Part shown: one piece after another, positions 26,926 to 35,335 of the stretch
Numbering within the stretch: position 1 is the stretch's first letter
Layout: each line of letters opens with the position of its first letter
Assembly: GCA_027057345.1 (NCBI GenBank)
Contig: JALUIX010000058.1
Coordinates: 1 to 64,000 of the forward strand
From: S144-45 sp015494035
Lineage (GTDB): Bacteria > Pseudomonadota > Gammaproteobacteria > Xanthomonadales > Marinicellaceae
Direction: 5' to 3'
DNA length: 64,000 nucleotides
Program-made: the position numbers and the translations under genes
Notes under the pieces: generated by a model
What the model was told of the DNA's origin: nothing
Seen by the model: only the letters and a program-made list of their open reading frames with translations
Database searches by the model: none

Positions 26926-27255
26926 TCAGGCCGGTTCCAGGGTCACAGCAGTGCCTGACACGCAGACCATTAACATGCTGCCGTTTTGTGATCCGATGGT
27001 TTCGTAATCAATGTCGATGCCGACAATAGCGTTGGCGCCCAGTTCGCGCGCCTGTGCCATAAGTTCTTCGGTGGCCATGTCCCGGGCCTTGCGCAGTTCT
27101 TTTTCGTAAGCGGCCGAACGTCCGCCCACCAGGTCGCGGATACCGGCAAAGAAGTCCTTGAAAATGTTGGCACCAAGAATGGCTTCAGCAGCCAGTACGC
27201 CGTGGTAATGAACGATGCGCTGGCCCTGAATTTGGGGGGTAGTGCTTAAAAGCAT
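26926..27255 (-). CDS. YbjQ/UPF0145 family protein
   Basis: 109 residues matching the YbjQ family throughout: MLLSTTPQIQGQRIVHYHG at the start, GANIFKDFFAGIRDLVGGRS in the middle and ELGANAIVGIDIDYETIG near the end. Family members form pentamers and are annotated as putative heavy-metal-binding proteins, without a proven role. Single gene; a fold-back repeat begins 60 bases upstream of its start codon. The 225-base gap to the lipoprotein gene shows nothing else I can name. Confidence 0.9.
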   Translation of the reverse strand: MLLSTTPQIQGQRIVHYHGVLAAEAILGANIFKDFFAGIRDLVGGRSAAYEKELRKARDMATEELMAQARELGANAIVGIDIDYETIGSQNGSMLMVCVSGTAVTLEPA

Positions 27256-27315
27256 GATCTTGTCCTCATTGATTGTAGGGTATCGTCAAAACACGGAGCT
27301 TTTACTATGGGTTAA

Positions 27316-27476
27316 GGAGCCTCTGATCGAATCGTGACATGGCATCTTGCGGCGTCAAATCGTCCATTTCTGCGTTGCAAACCTTCCCAATAGCCTTGCT
27401 ATTGCGTGCGGCTTGCGCCTTGAACTGAACAATTTTCCACGACAATCTGCTCGCGCCAGATTCAATCAGAGGTTCC
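27316..27476. repeat. Fold-back repeat copy 4 (type A, perfect target duplication)
   Basis: 161 bp in the same arm order as copy 1. Ends GGAGCCTCTGATCGAATC / GATTCAATCAGAGGTTCC; flanked by TTAA on both sides (27312-27315, 27477-27480). The right-hand TTAA contains the hslU stop codon (TAA on the minus strand), so insertion took place in, and duplicated, the stop codon site. Confidence 0.93.
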
Positions 27477-28811
27477 TTAAAGAATGTACCGGGACAGGTC
27501 TTCGTCTTCCACCAGCTGGTTCAAAACCTTGTCCACGTAGGCACGATCAATCACGTACTCCTGCCCGGCGTTGTCTGCGCCTTCAAAGGAAATGGCCTCC
27601 AGCAGGCGTTCCATAACGGTGTGCAACCGGCGTGCGCCGATGTTTTCGGTGCGTTCGTTGACCGACCATGAATATTCGGCAATGCGCTGGATGCCGTCTT
27701 CGGTAAAGCGCAACTGGACGCCTTCGGTACCGATCAAGGCCTGGTACTGCTCGGTCAGTGAGGCTTCCGGCTCGGTCAGAATGCGCTTGAAGTCTTCCGC
27801 AGTAAGGGCGCGCAACTCCACCCGGATGGGCAGGCGGCCCTGCAGTTCCGGAATCAGGTCGGAGGGCTTGGCCAGGTGAAAGGCGCCAGAAGCAATAAAC
27901 AGCATGTGATCGGTCTTGACCGGGCCGTGACGGGTGCTGACGGTGGAGCCTTCAATCAGTGGCAACAGATCACGTTGCACGCCTTCACGCGACACGTCTC
28001 CGCCACCGGCTTCGGCGCGCTTGCAGACCTTGTCCAGTTCATCAATAAAAACTATGCCACTTTGCTCGGCCAGTTCAATGGCCTGTTGCTTGATTTCTTC
28101 TTCGTTAACCAGCTTGTTGGCTTCTTCCTCGATCAGTTGCGGGCGGGCGGCGGCGATTTTCAGTTTTTTGCGCTGTTTTTTGGCCCCGGCCAGGTTTTCA
28201 AACAGGCCTTGCAGCTGGGTGGTCATTTCTTCCATGCCTGGCGGCGCCATGATTTCCACGCCCATGGACAGCGACACATCCAGTTCAATTTCCTTTTCGT
28301 CCAGTTCGCCGGCGCGCAGTTTCTGGCGGAATTTTTCCCGCGTGCGGCTGGTGTTTTCGTCCTCAGCGACCACCTCGCCAGGAAAAACCGGCGCCGGGCG
28401 CGGCAGCAATGCATCCAGTATCCGCTCCTCGGCGGCTTTTTCGGCCTGTGCCCGGACCTTGGCCGTGGCCTTTTCGCGTGTGAGCTTGATGGCACTGTCC
28501 ACCAGGTCGCGAATGATGGATTCCACGTCTTTGCCAACATAGCCCACTTCGGTGAATTTGGTCGCTTCCACCTTGATGAACGGGGCTTCTGCCAAACTGG
28601 CCAGACGGCGCGCAATTTCGGTTTTGCCCACGCCGGTGGGGCCAATCATGAGGATGTTCTTGGGGGTGATTTCCCGCCGCAGTTCTTCGGGCAGTTGCAT
28701 GCGCCGCCAACGGTTACGAAGCGCGATGGCCACGGCGCGTTTGGCATCGGCCTGGCCGATGATGTGACGGTCCAGTTCGTGAACAATTTCACGTGGGGTC
28801 ATGTTGGACAT
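27477..28811 (-). CDS. hslU: ATP-dependent protease ATPase subunit HslU
   Basis: AAA+ unfoldase that feeds substrates into the HslV peptidase. 444 residues, the usual length (443 in E. coli). Opens MSNMTPREIVHELDRHIIGQ; Walker A GPTGVGKTEIARRLA (near 57-71), Walker B IVFIDELDK, and the conserved C-terminal EDLSRYIL whose end inserts into HslV. The substrate-handling I domain lies at about 110-240. It follows hslV by 36 bases. The stop codon sits in the target duplication of repeat copy 4. Confidence 0.98.
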   Translation of the reverse strand: MSNMTPREIVHELDRHIIGQADAKRAVAIALRNRWRRMQLPEELRREITPKNILMIGPTGVGKTEIARRLASLAEAPFIKVEATKFTEVGYVGKDVESIIRDLVDSAIKLTREKATAKVRAQAEKAAEERILDALLPRPAPVFPGEVVAEDENTSRTREKFRQKLRAGELDEKEIELDVSLSMGVEIMAPPGMEEMTTQLQGLFENLAGAKKQRKKLKIAAARPQLIEEEANKLVNEEEIKQQAIELAEQSGIVFIDELDKVCKRAEAGGGDVSREGVQRDLLPLIEGSTVSTRHGPVKTDHMLFIASGAFHLAKPSDLIPELQGRLPIRVELRALTAEDFKRILTEPEASLTEQYQALIGTEGVQLRFTEDGIQRIAEYSWSVNERTENIGARRLHTVMERLLEAISFEGADNAGQEYVIDRAYVDKVLNQLVEDEDLSRYIL

Positions 28812-28847
28812 GGGTTTTCCTGTGTTTGGGTGATGAGCCTGCGCGCA

Positions 28848-29405
28848 TCAGTCGATGCGCAGTTCTTCGATGGTCTGATTGCGGTTGGTATAAATGCAGA
28901 TGTCCGCAGCGATATTGAGTGCCTCTGTGACAATCTCACGGGCACTGAGTTCCGGGTTCTGCATCAGTGCCCGGGCCGCCGCCTGGGCATAGGGACCACC
29001 TGAACCAATGGCGATCAGGCCGTGTTCCGGCTCGATCACATCGCCATTGCCGGAAATAATCAGCGAGGTGTTTTTGTCCGCCACCGCCAGCAGCGCTTCC
29101 AGCTTGCCGTAGCGGCGTTCGGTGCGCCAGTCCTTGGCCATTTCCACCGCCGCCCGCACCAGGTGGCCGGAGTGTTTTTCCAGCTTGGCCTCGAACAGTT
29201 CGAACAGGGTAAAGGCATCGGCCGTGGCACCGGCAAACCCGGCCAGCACTTCATTGCGGTACAACCGCCGAACCTTGCGCGCGTTGCTTTTCATGACGGT
29301 GTGACCCAGGGTCACCTGGCCGTCACCGCCTATCACCACGTGGTTGCCTCGACGGTAACCGACAATGGTGGTGCCGCGGTAGTTAAGGGTGTTTGCTTCG
29401 CTCAT
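28848..29405 (-). CDS. hslV: ATP-dependent protease subunit HslV
   Basis: Threonine peptidase that forms the proteolytic core of HslUV. 185 residues; SNARKVRRLY, FAGATADAFTLFELFEAKL and AIGSGGPYAQAAARAL are family hallmarks. The protein begins MSEANTLNYRG before TTIVGYRRG, so 11 residues precede the catalytic Thr12, whereas most gammaproteobacterial HslV has only Met there. No start codon lies closer, so removal of this extension would be needed to free the N-terminal nucleophile. Xanthomonadales HslV has a comparable extension. A type B repeat begins 44 bases upstream of the start. Confidence 0.97.
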   Translation of the reverse strand: MSEANTLNYRGTTIVGYRRGNHVVIGGDGQVTLGHTVMKSNARKVRRLYRNEVLAGFAGATADAFTLFELFEAKLEKHSGHLVRAAVEMAKDWRTERRYGKLEALLAVADKNTSLIISGNGDVIEPEHGLIAIGSGGPYAQAAARALMQNPELSAREIVTEALNIAADICIYTNRNQTIEELRID

Positions 29406-29449
29406 AGGGATTTCCTTAATGGGGGGAGGTATAGGTATGAGAGTTTTAG

Positions 29450-29608
29450 GGAAGCTCTGATTGAATCTTAACGAAGCAGGTTATGCCTGAAGTGGTCGAG
29501 AACAAGGCGAAGTTTGTAGCCAATAGCAAGCTATTGGCAAGGACTTCAACGCAGTTATCGGACATTTCAGGTGTGAGAAGCAAGTTCATGATTCGATTAG
29601 AGCTTTCC
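29450..29608. repeat. Fold-back repeat copy 5 (type B)
   Basis: 159 bp with the same outer 18 bases (GGAAGCTCTGATTGAATC / GATTCGATTAGAGCTTTCC) and the same central CAATAGC-like hairpin, but with different arms (for example GCAGGTTATGCCTGAAGTGG, matched imperfectly by the other arm). Left flank TTAG, right flank CAGG. It separates xerC from hslV in an otherwise conserved gene string. Confidence 0.85.
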
Positions 29609-29675
29609 CAGGCAATGGGGGCAGGCGGAGTCTTTTTCAAGCCGAAACCTGGTTTCTGTCTGTCAGCCTGCCCAC

Positions 29676-30659
29676 TTACCTGTCTGGGCTGTCCGAGCCC
29701 GCATCGGGCCGTTTTTTGCGGGCTCGTGGATGGGCCTCGTCATACACCCGCGCCAGGTGCTGAAAGTCCAGGTGGGTGTAGATCTGGGTGGTGGAAATGT
29801 CAGCATGACCCAGCATTTCCTGCACCGCGCGCAAGTCGCGACTGGATTCCAGTACGTGACTGGCGAATGAATGGCGCATCAAGTGCGGGTACACGCGTTG
29901 CCACAGGCCCTGCTGTTTGGCCCAGTAGCGCACCCTGTCCTGAATGCTGCGCGGCCGCAATGGTGTGCCACGCCGGGTCAGAAACACCGCGTCGGTGGAC
30001 TGTTTGTCCCAGGTTTTGGCCAGCGGATACCACTGCGCCAAAGTCTGTAGCGCCTGCGAGCCCACCGGCACCACGCGTTGCTTGCGCCCCTTGCCGGTGA
30101 CACGGATAAATCCGCCACTGGTATCCAGATCCTGCCAGCGCGCACCGGCCAGTTCGCTCAAGCGCAGGCCGGAGGAATAGAAAAGCTCCAACATGGCCTT
30201 GTCGCGGATGGCCAGCGGGGTGCTGGCCGGAATGTCGAGCAAACGGGCCATGTCATCGGCATCCAGCACTTCCGGCAGACGCAACGGCACGCGCGGCGTG
30301 CTGAGCAAGGCACAGGGGTTGTGTTGCAGGCGGCCGTTTTCCCGCACAAATTCGAAAAAACGGGTGAGGCTGGAACGCAACCGGGCCAGCGAACGCGGCG
30401 ACAGGCCATGCTGGTGACGATCGGCCAGCAGCGCGCTTAGTCGCTCGCCGTCTATTTCGTCAATGGCGATGTCTTCAGCCAGGAAATCCGTTAATGCCTG
30501 CAGGTCGCGGCCATAAGCCTTGAGGGTGTTGGCCGACAGGCCACGCTGCTCGGTCAGTTCCCGCAGATAATGCTCAATCCAGTCGGGCAGGTTGTCTTTT
30601 GCAGTTCGCCCGGCTGGTGTCGAGCCTGGGTGATTGCCTGGATTCGGGTTTCTGGTCAT
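29676..30659 (-). CDS. xerC: Tyrosine recombinase XerC
   Basis: Resolves chromosome dimers at dif together with XerD. 327 residues, slightly longer than usual because of a 25-residue N-terminal extension. A SAM-like core-binding domain (about 25-110) is followed by the catalytic domain with Arg in YSSGLRLSELAG, Lys in GKGRKQRVVPVG, HxxR as HLMRHSFASH, His in LGHADISTTQIY and the nucleophile Tyr in QIYTHLDF. It starts 18 bases after DUF484, consistent with the dapF-DUF484-xerC transcript seen in related bacteria. Confidence 0.95.
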   Translation of the reverse strand: MTRNPNPGNHPGSTPAGRTAKDNLPDWIEHYLRELTEQRGLSANTLKAYGRDLQALTDFLAEDIAIDEIDGERLSALLADRHQHGLSPRSLARLRSSLTRFFEFVRENGRLQHNPCALLSTPRVPLRLPEVLDADDMARLLDIPASTPLAIRDKAMLELFYSSGLRLSELAGARWQDLDTSGGFIRVTGKGRKQRVVPVGSQALQTLAQWYPLAKTWDKQSTDAVFLTRRGTPLRPRSIQDRVRYWAKQQGLWQRVYPHLMRHSFASHVLESSRDLRAVQEMLGHADISTTQIYTHLDFQHLARVYDEAHPRARKKRPDAGSDSPDR

Positions 30660-30677
30660 GGGCGCATCTGGCCGCCC

Positions 30678-31472
30678 TCAGGCATCGGCCACGGGAGACT
30701 GGGAACCGGCTGCCGAAGCCGTTGATCCGGCCGTGGCTGCGTCCCGTTGCAGCTTGTGGTGTAACAGCCTGGCCAGACGTTGCAGAATATCGGTGGACAT
30801 GCCCGGCACAAAGCGGTGCTGATCGCGGCTGCCAAAAGCCAGCAATCCGCCGCTGCCTTTTTCTCCCATGGGGATCAACGCCACCGAAGCCACGTCGTTG
30901 GCCTGTTCGCCAAACAGGTATTCCAGCTTGTCGGCTTTGAGGCGACCGCACAGGGGTTGCGCCTGGGCCAGCGCATCGGCAAACAACTGCTGGAATTCTT
31001 CTGCATCACTGACAATGATCACGTGCCCCATGCGGGTGTCGGCCGGTAGCAGCGCCGGTGGCACGGCCAGGCTAAGAAAATCGCTGGGAAAAGCCGTGCG
31101 AACATAATCCACAAACGCATTAAGGCTGGATTGCCCGGCGGGCAGGCTGGAAAACACCAGCGCCAGCTCGAACACCTTGTCAAGCAGGCTTTCGCTGCTG
31201 CGTGCGGCACTGACCATGGCATTTAACTGCTCGGCCAGCTGACGGTTCTTTTCCTGTAATACCTTGACCTGATAATTAACCAGATTGGTCACGCTGCCCT
31301 GATTGTCGACCACCTGCAGTTGCGCCAGCAAATCCGGGTACTGGCTGAAAAAGGCGGGGTGCTGACGCAAGAAGCGCAAAACATCCATGGCCCGCAGGGG
31401 CGCCATGGAGGGTTCCGTGCCGACTTCAGCAGTGGCTCCGGTGTGGTGTGGTTGTTCCGGTTTCTCGCTCAT
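30678..31472 (-). CDS. DUF484 family protein
   Basis: 264 residues of the GAF-like DUF484 family that is regularly encoded between dapF and xerC. Typical N-terminal VLRFLRQHPAFFSQYPDLLAQL (about 31-52), a coiled coil (about 65-90), then a GAF-like domain ending in ALIPMGEKGSGGLLAFGSRD. Its ATG overlaps the dapF stop by four bases (ATGA). The family's biochemical role is not established. Confidence 0.93.
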   Translation of the reverse strand: MSEKPEQPHHTGATAEVGTEPSMAPLRAMDVLRFLRQHPAFFSQYPDLLAQLQVVDNQGSVTNLVNYQVKVLQEKNRQLAEQLNAMVSAARSSESLLDKVFELALVFSSLPAGQSSLNAFVDYVRTAFPSDFLSLAVPPALLPADTRMGHVIIVSDAEEFQQLFADALAQAQPLCGRLKADKLEYLFGEQANDVASVALIPMGEKGSGGLLAFGSRDQHRFVPGMSTDILQRLARLLHHKLQRDAATAGSTASAAGSQSPVADA

Positions 31473-32335
31473 GATTCTCCTTGGCTGTTGTCCGCTGCGG
31501 GATAAAAGGCGCGGCCCTGATACACGTGAGCTGCCGGGCCGCGCAATGACAGACCACCGGTGCCTGGCTGGTAGTTTACCAAAAGCTTGCCACCGGGCAT
31601 GTCAACGCGAACCGCCTGCGGTCTGTCTGTTGGGTTTTCCGTGCCTTGATCCTCGGCCAGCAGGCGCTGCACGGTAGCCACCACGGCCGCGGCGGCGCCA
31701 CTGCCACAGGCCCGGGTTTCTCCCGTGCCGCGTTCATTCACACGAATCCGCAGGTGCTGCGGGCTGTGCACGTGCACCACTTCCAGATTAACGCCCTGGG
31801 GGTAGTGACGGCGCACCGAAGCGGCCAGCTGTGCCAGGTCCAAACTTGTCAGTGCCTGCGCAGAGTCCACCCACTGCACCCGGTGCGGATTGCCCACCGA
31901 TACCTCCGCATGGGTTTCGTCCACCAGGCGACAATGCGCGGCCGGCAGGCTGATTTCCACATCGTCGATGGCGTGCACGTGAATACTGACCGGGCCACCG
32001 GGGCCGGTGACCTGAAAGCGGCGACTTACCGCCCAGCCACTTTGCCACAAATACCGCCCCAGGCAACGCTGGCCATTGCCGCACTGCTCGGCCTCGCTGC
32101 CGTCGGCGTTATAAAAGCGGTAAGCCGCCACGTAGCGTTCATCGGCTGAGTCGCTCAACACAATCAACTGGTCAAAGCCCACGCCGGTGCGCCGGCAGGC
32201 CCAATGGCGGATCAAAGAGGGAGACAAGTCCAGACGCTGCAAACGTGCATCCACCAGCATGAAATCATTACCCAGCCCATGCATTTTCTCAAAACGCAGG
32301 CTCCGAACCGGTTGATTGGCGCGATTCGCGTTCAT
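31469..32335 (-). CDS. dapF: Diaminopimelate epimerase
   Basis: Interconverts LL- and meso-diaminopimelate for lysine and peptidoglycan synthesis; PLP-independent. 288 residues with the two catalytic cysteines in GNGQRCLGRY (about 80-89) and ETRACGSGAAAAVVA (about 232-246). The opening FEKMHGLGNDFMLVD is diagnostic. It lies 10 bases after lptM and overlaps DUF484 by four bases. Confidence 0.97.
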   Translation of the reverse strand: MNANRANQPVRSLRFEKMHGLGNDFMLVDARLQRLDLSPSLIRHWACRRTGVGFDQLIVLSDSADERYVAAYRFYNADGSEAEQCGNGQRCLGRYLWQSGWAVSRRFQVTGPGGPVSIHVHAIDDVEISLPAAHCRLVDETHAEVSVGNPHRVQWVDSAQALTSLDLAQLAASVRRHYPQGVNLEVVHVHSPQHLRIRVNERGTGETRACGSGAAAAVVATVQRLLAEDQGTENPTDRPQAVRVDMPGGKLLVNYQPGTGGLSLRGPAAHVYQGRAFYPAADNSQGES

Positions 32336-32345
32336 GACCAGGCCT

Positions 32346-32570
32346 TCACGGCATCGGGAAATCTGTCAGGCTTTCCCTGGCGCGGCTGTTGGCTTCGTCC
32401 GTGGTTGCAGGAGTCGTGGGTGTTTTTTCCGTAGCGGGCGGCTCGTCTTGGGTCGGTGTGTTTTCTTCCTTGGGCGGCAAATACAGATCACCCTTGTTGC
32501 CACAGGCGGTCAGGCTCATGGCACCCAGCAACAGCCAGGGAAGGATTTTCTGATTGGAAATGCGTTGCAT
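32346..32570 (-). CDS. lptM: LPS-assembly lipoprotein LptM (YifL-like)
   Basis: 74 residues: lipoprotein signal ending LTAC, then the family signature GNKGDLYLPP and a proline/threonine-rich tail. LptM binds the LptDE lipopolysaccharide translocon at the outer membrane and helps its disulfide maturation. Position directly before dapF is conserved in gammaproteobacteria. Divergent from the carboxylesterase gene across 105 bases. Confidence 0.9.
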   Translation of the reverse strand: MQRISNQKILPWLLLGAMSLTACGNKGDLYLPPKEENTPTQDEPPATEKTPTTPATTDEANSRARESLTDFPMP

Positions 32571-32675
32571 GGGCGGCCTTTTTGTTTGCCATGTGATGCG
32601 TCAAATCTTATCATTGGTGGGTGTAAAGTCCAATGCCCCATGGCGGGCCTTTCCCCTTCTTTGACTGGAGTGTTC

Positions 32676-33347
32676 ATGAGCTATCCTGCGGTTCGAATCG
32701 AAACCGGCGACAATCCCGAAATGGCCATCATCTGGCTGCACGGCCTGGGTGCCGATGGCCACGACTTTGAGCCGGTGGTGCCACAGTTTCAGCACCCCGA
32801 TATTCCCTTGCGTTTTGTCTTCCCGCACGCGCCGGTGCAGCCGGTGACCATTAATGGCGGCATGGCCATGCGCAGCTGGTACGACATCAAGGGCCTGGAC
32901 ATCGGTTCACGCGCCGATGAAGCCGGCATCCGGGCCTCGCAACAGATAGTTCACGACCTCATCGACGAGCAAGTGGCCCAGGGCATTGCACCGGAAAACA
33001 TTATCCTGGCCGGCTTTTCCCAGGGCGCGGCCATGACCCTGCACACCGGCAGCCGCTACCCGCAACCGCTGGCCGGGATGGTGGCCTTGTCGGGTTACCT
33101 GCCCATGCCGGAAAAGTTGCCTGCTGAAAAACACCCGGCCAATGCCAACACCCCCATTTTCATGGCCCATGGCACCCTGGACCCGGTGGTGCCTTATGCC
33201 CTGGGTGAAGCCAGCGCCAAAATCCTGCAAGCCAATGGCTACCCGGTGGAATGGCACGCCTACCCGATTCAACACGCTGTTTCACCCGAGGAACTGGCGG
33301 CGCTGCGCGCCTTTGTTTTTCGCTTGGCACAAAAACAGCCGTCCTGA
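32676..33347 (+). CDS. Carboxylesterase / lysophospholipase-like alpha/beta hydrolase
   Basis: 223 residues of the small EstB/YpfH-type serine esterase family. It has the oxyanion loop WLHGLGADGHDF (near 18-29), Ser in AGFSQGAAM (near 114), Asp in HGTLDPVVPY and His in YPIQHAVSPEEL. No signal peptide: cytosolic. GGAG 5 bases before the ATG at 32676 fixes this start; the frame is open well upstream but runs through lptM coding sequence. Natural substrate unknown. birA follows after 10 bases. Confidence 0.92.
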   Translation: MSYPAVRIETGDNPEMAIIWLHGLGADGHDFEPVVPQFQHPDIPLRFVFPHAPVQPVTINGGMAMRSWYDIKGLDIGSRADEAGIRASQQIVHDLIDEQVAQGIAPENIILAGFSQGAAMTLHTGSRYPQPLAGMVALSGYLPMPEKLPAEKHPANANTPIFMAHGTLDPVVPYALGEASAKILQANGYPVEWHAYPIQHAVSPEELAALRAFVFRLAQKQPS

Positions 33348-33357
33348 TGAAGGCCCG

Positions 33358-34407
33358 GTGAAGCCAAAAGACCCGCTGCCAGCCACGGTATTTGCCCGCC
33401 TCTGCCAACAGCCGGTGGTCAACGGCCAGTCGCTGGCCAGGGCGCTGGGCGTAAGCCGCGCGGCCATCTGGAAAGCGGTGCGGTTTCTGCGTGACGCCGG
33501 CGTGCCCATCGCCGCTGTCAGCGGCAGCGGATATCGGCTCACCCAACGCCTTTCCCCTCTGGATGCCGAAACGCTACAGACGCAGCGGCCGCCGGGCATG
33601 GGCCTGCGGCTGCTTTTCAGCACAACCTCCACCAATGACGATGCCCGGGCGCTGGATTCCCCCGGTTTTGTGCTGGCCGAGCACCAGCACCGGGGTCGCG
33701 GGCGCATGGGCCGCCAGTGGTTGAGCGTGCCAGGAGGGTCCATAGTGCTGTCAGGCCGCTGGGATTTTGCCGGTGGCATTGCCGATCTGGCCGGTTTGAA
33801 CCTGGCCGTGGCCGCCGCCGTGGTCGACACTGCGGCAGATTTTGGCTGGCATCTGGGCGTCAAATGGCCCAATGACTTGGTCTCTCGCGACGAGGCAGGC
33901 AGGCTGCAAAAAATTGGCGGGGTGCTGATCGAAATCAGCGGCGAAATGGAAGGCCCATGTCAGGCCGTGGTGGGCCTGGGCCTGAACTGGCAATTGCCCC
34001 CGGAAACCTGCCAGCGCATCGAACAAGCCGTGGCCAACCTGACGGATTTGCCGCGCCGCCACGACCAGACAAAGACAAACAGCGGTAGTCAGGCCGTGGA
34101 TCGTAGTGCCTTTGTGGCCCATTTGTTGAACCGGCTGAACGAATGCGTGCGCGGCTGGTGCGATAACGACGCTGTGCGGCGACAGGCCCACCGCCAGCAG
34201 GTGCTGGACACCTGGTGGCGGCACGATGCCTTACTGAACCAGCCGGTGGTTGTGCGTTCCACGCTTGGCCCCAGCGAGGCTGGGCTGCATGGCATTTGCC
34301 GGGGCGTGGATGCCAGCGGGGCGCTGATTCTGGAACGCAACGGCCAGCGCGAGACCCTGCACAGTGGCGAACTGAGCCTGCGTGCTGAACAGCAAAGCCC
34401 TGCATAA
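33358..34407 (+). CDS. birA: Bifunctional biotin--protein ligase / biotin operon repressor
   Basis: Activates biotin as biotinyl-AMP, attaches it to carboxylase biotin carriers and represses biotin genes. 349 residues from the GTG at 33358. N-terminal winged helix (about 1-65, SLARALGVSRAAIWKAVRFL), catalytic domain with HRGRGRMGRQW (about 108-118) and KWPNDL (about 169), and C-terminal SH3-like domain. A GTG start is chosen because no ATG lies in frame near the end of the esterase gene. In many relatives birA is followed by coaX; here a SPOR protein follows directly. Confidence 0.93.
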   Translation: MKPKDPLPATVFARLCQQPVVNGQSLARALGVSRAAIWKAVRFLRDAGVPIAAVSGSGYRLTQRLSPLDAETLQTQRPPGMGLRLLFSTTSTNDDARALDSPGFVLAEHQHRGRGRMGRQWLSVPGGSIVLSGRWDFAGGIADLAGLNLAVAAAVVDTAADFGWHLGVKWPNDLVSRDEAGRLQKIGGVLIEISGEMEGPCQAVVGLGLNWQLPPETCQRIEQAVANLTDLPRRHDQTKTNSGSQAVDRSAFVAHLLNRLNECVRGWCDNDAVRRQAHRQQVLDTWWRHDALLNQPVVVRSTLGPSEAGLHGICRGVDASGALILERNGQRETLHSGELSLRAEQQSPA

Positions 34408-34434
34408 ACCGCCATAACCGGGTAAAATCCGCTC

Positions 34435-35127
34435 ATGATTTCCTCCCCGACTCCCATGCGCTGGCTTTTCTTTGTCATGCTGGCGGCCAACCTGGCCTTT
34501 TTTGCCTGGCTGCGTCAGCAACCGATGCCCGAGCCGCTGCGCTTTGCCGCCACCGACCCGAACGTTCCCGGTTTGCGCCTGTTGAGTGAAGCCGAGCCGG
34601 TCAATCGGTCGCCTGAGTGGCAAAACCCCGCCAGCAACGATAACAACGCGGTCAGCCCGGTGGTGCCGGTGTGTTTCCGCACCGGACCCTTTGCCAGCCA
34701 GGCGGCCATCAACCAGGTACTGGAGCCCTTACAGGATTTCGTCATAAAAACCCGCACCCGCCGCGAAACGGCCAGTCAGGAGGCCGGTTACTGGGTATTT
34801 CTTCCGGCCACGGACACCCGCGCCGAGGCGCTTAAGGCGGCCCGTCGCCTGTCGCAAGCCGGCGTACGGGATTACTACGTGGTCACCGCCGGGGCGCATG
34901 AAAACACCGTTTCCCTGGGGCTGTACCGGGACAAGGACAACGCCATGGCACGTCTGGAAAGCCTGCTCCAACGCGGTTTTGATGCGCAGTGGGAAGCCCG
35001 CCTGGAACAGTGGCCGGAATACTGGCTGGATGTGGCCGTGGCTTCAGATCAGGCCGATAAACTGCCGCAGTTACTCACCGAGGCCGCCCCGACCGCCCGG
35101 GCCTTTGCGGCCAGTTGCGACTGGTAG
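34435..35127 (+). CDS. SPOR-like membrane protein
   Basis: 230 residues with a membrane segment at about 10-27 (WLFFVMLAANLAFFAWLR) and a C-terminal SPOR-like fold: CFRTGPFASQAAINQVLEPL, then GYWVFLPATDTRAEALKAA and VSLGLYRDKDNAMARLESL. This type of protein is usually encoded after birA-coaX. AAATCC-containing TAAAAT (34422-34427) before the start may be a -10 box. A second start seven codons on (MRWLFF) is possible. Likely in the inner membrane with a periplasmic peptidoglycan-related domain. Confidence 0.8.
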   Translation: MISSPTPMRWLFFVMLAANLAFFAWLRQQPMPEPLRFAATDPNVPGLRLLSEAEPVNRSPEWQNPASNDNNAVSPVVPVCFRTGPFASQAAINQVLEPLQDFVIKTRTRRETASQEAGYWVFLPATDTRAEALKAARRLSQAGVRDYYVVTAGAHENTVSLGLYRDKDNAMARLESLLQRGFDAQWEARLEQWPEYWLDVAVASDQADKLPQLLTEAAPTARAFAASCDW

Positions 35128-35174
35128 GGATAACCGGCCTTCCTGAGTAGAATCCTAGAAGCGTTAGGTGTCAG

Positions 35175-35335
35175 GGAACCTCTGATTGAGTCTGGCGCGA
35201 GCAGATTGTTGTGAAAAATTGTTCAGTTCAAGGCGCAAACCGCACGTAATAGCCAGGCTATTGCGAAGGTTTGCAACACAGAAATGGACGATTTTACGCC
35301 GCAAGATGCCGTGTCACGATTCAATCAGAGGTTCC
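35175..35335. repeat. Fold-back repeat copy 6 (type A)
   Basis: 161 bp, ends GGAACCTCTGATTGAGTC / GATTCAATCAGAGGTTCC; flanks TCAG and TTAC, a degraded YTAR pair. Its right terminal repeat encodes the last residues (RNL) and TGA stop of tsaD. It lies between the convergent ends of the SPOR gene and tsaD. Confidence 0.88.

Noticed and set aside
32316..32675. Longer start for the carboxylesterase
   Set aside because: The extra frame runs through lptM on the other strand and lacks a ribosome site; GGAG before 32676 fits the conserved N-terminus.
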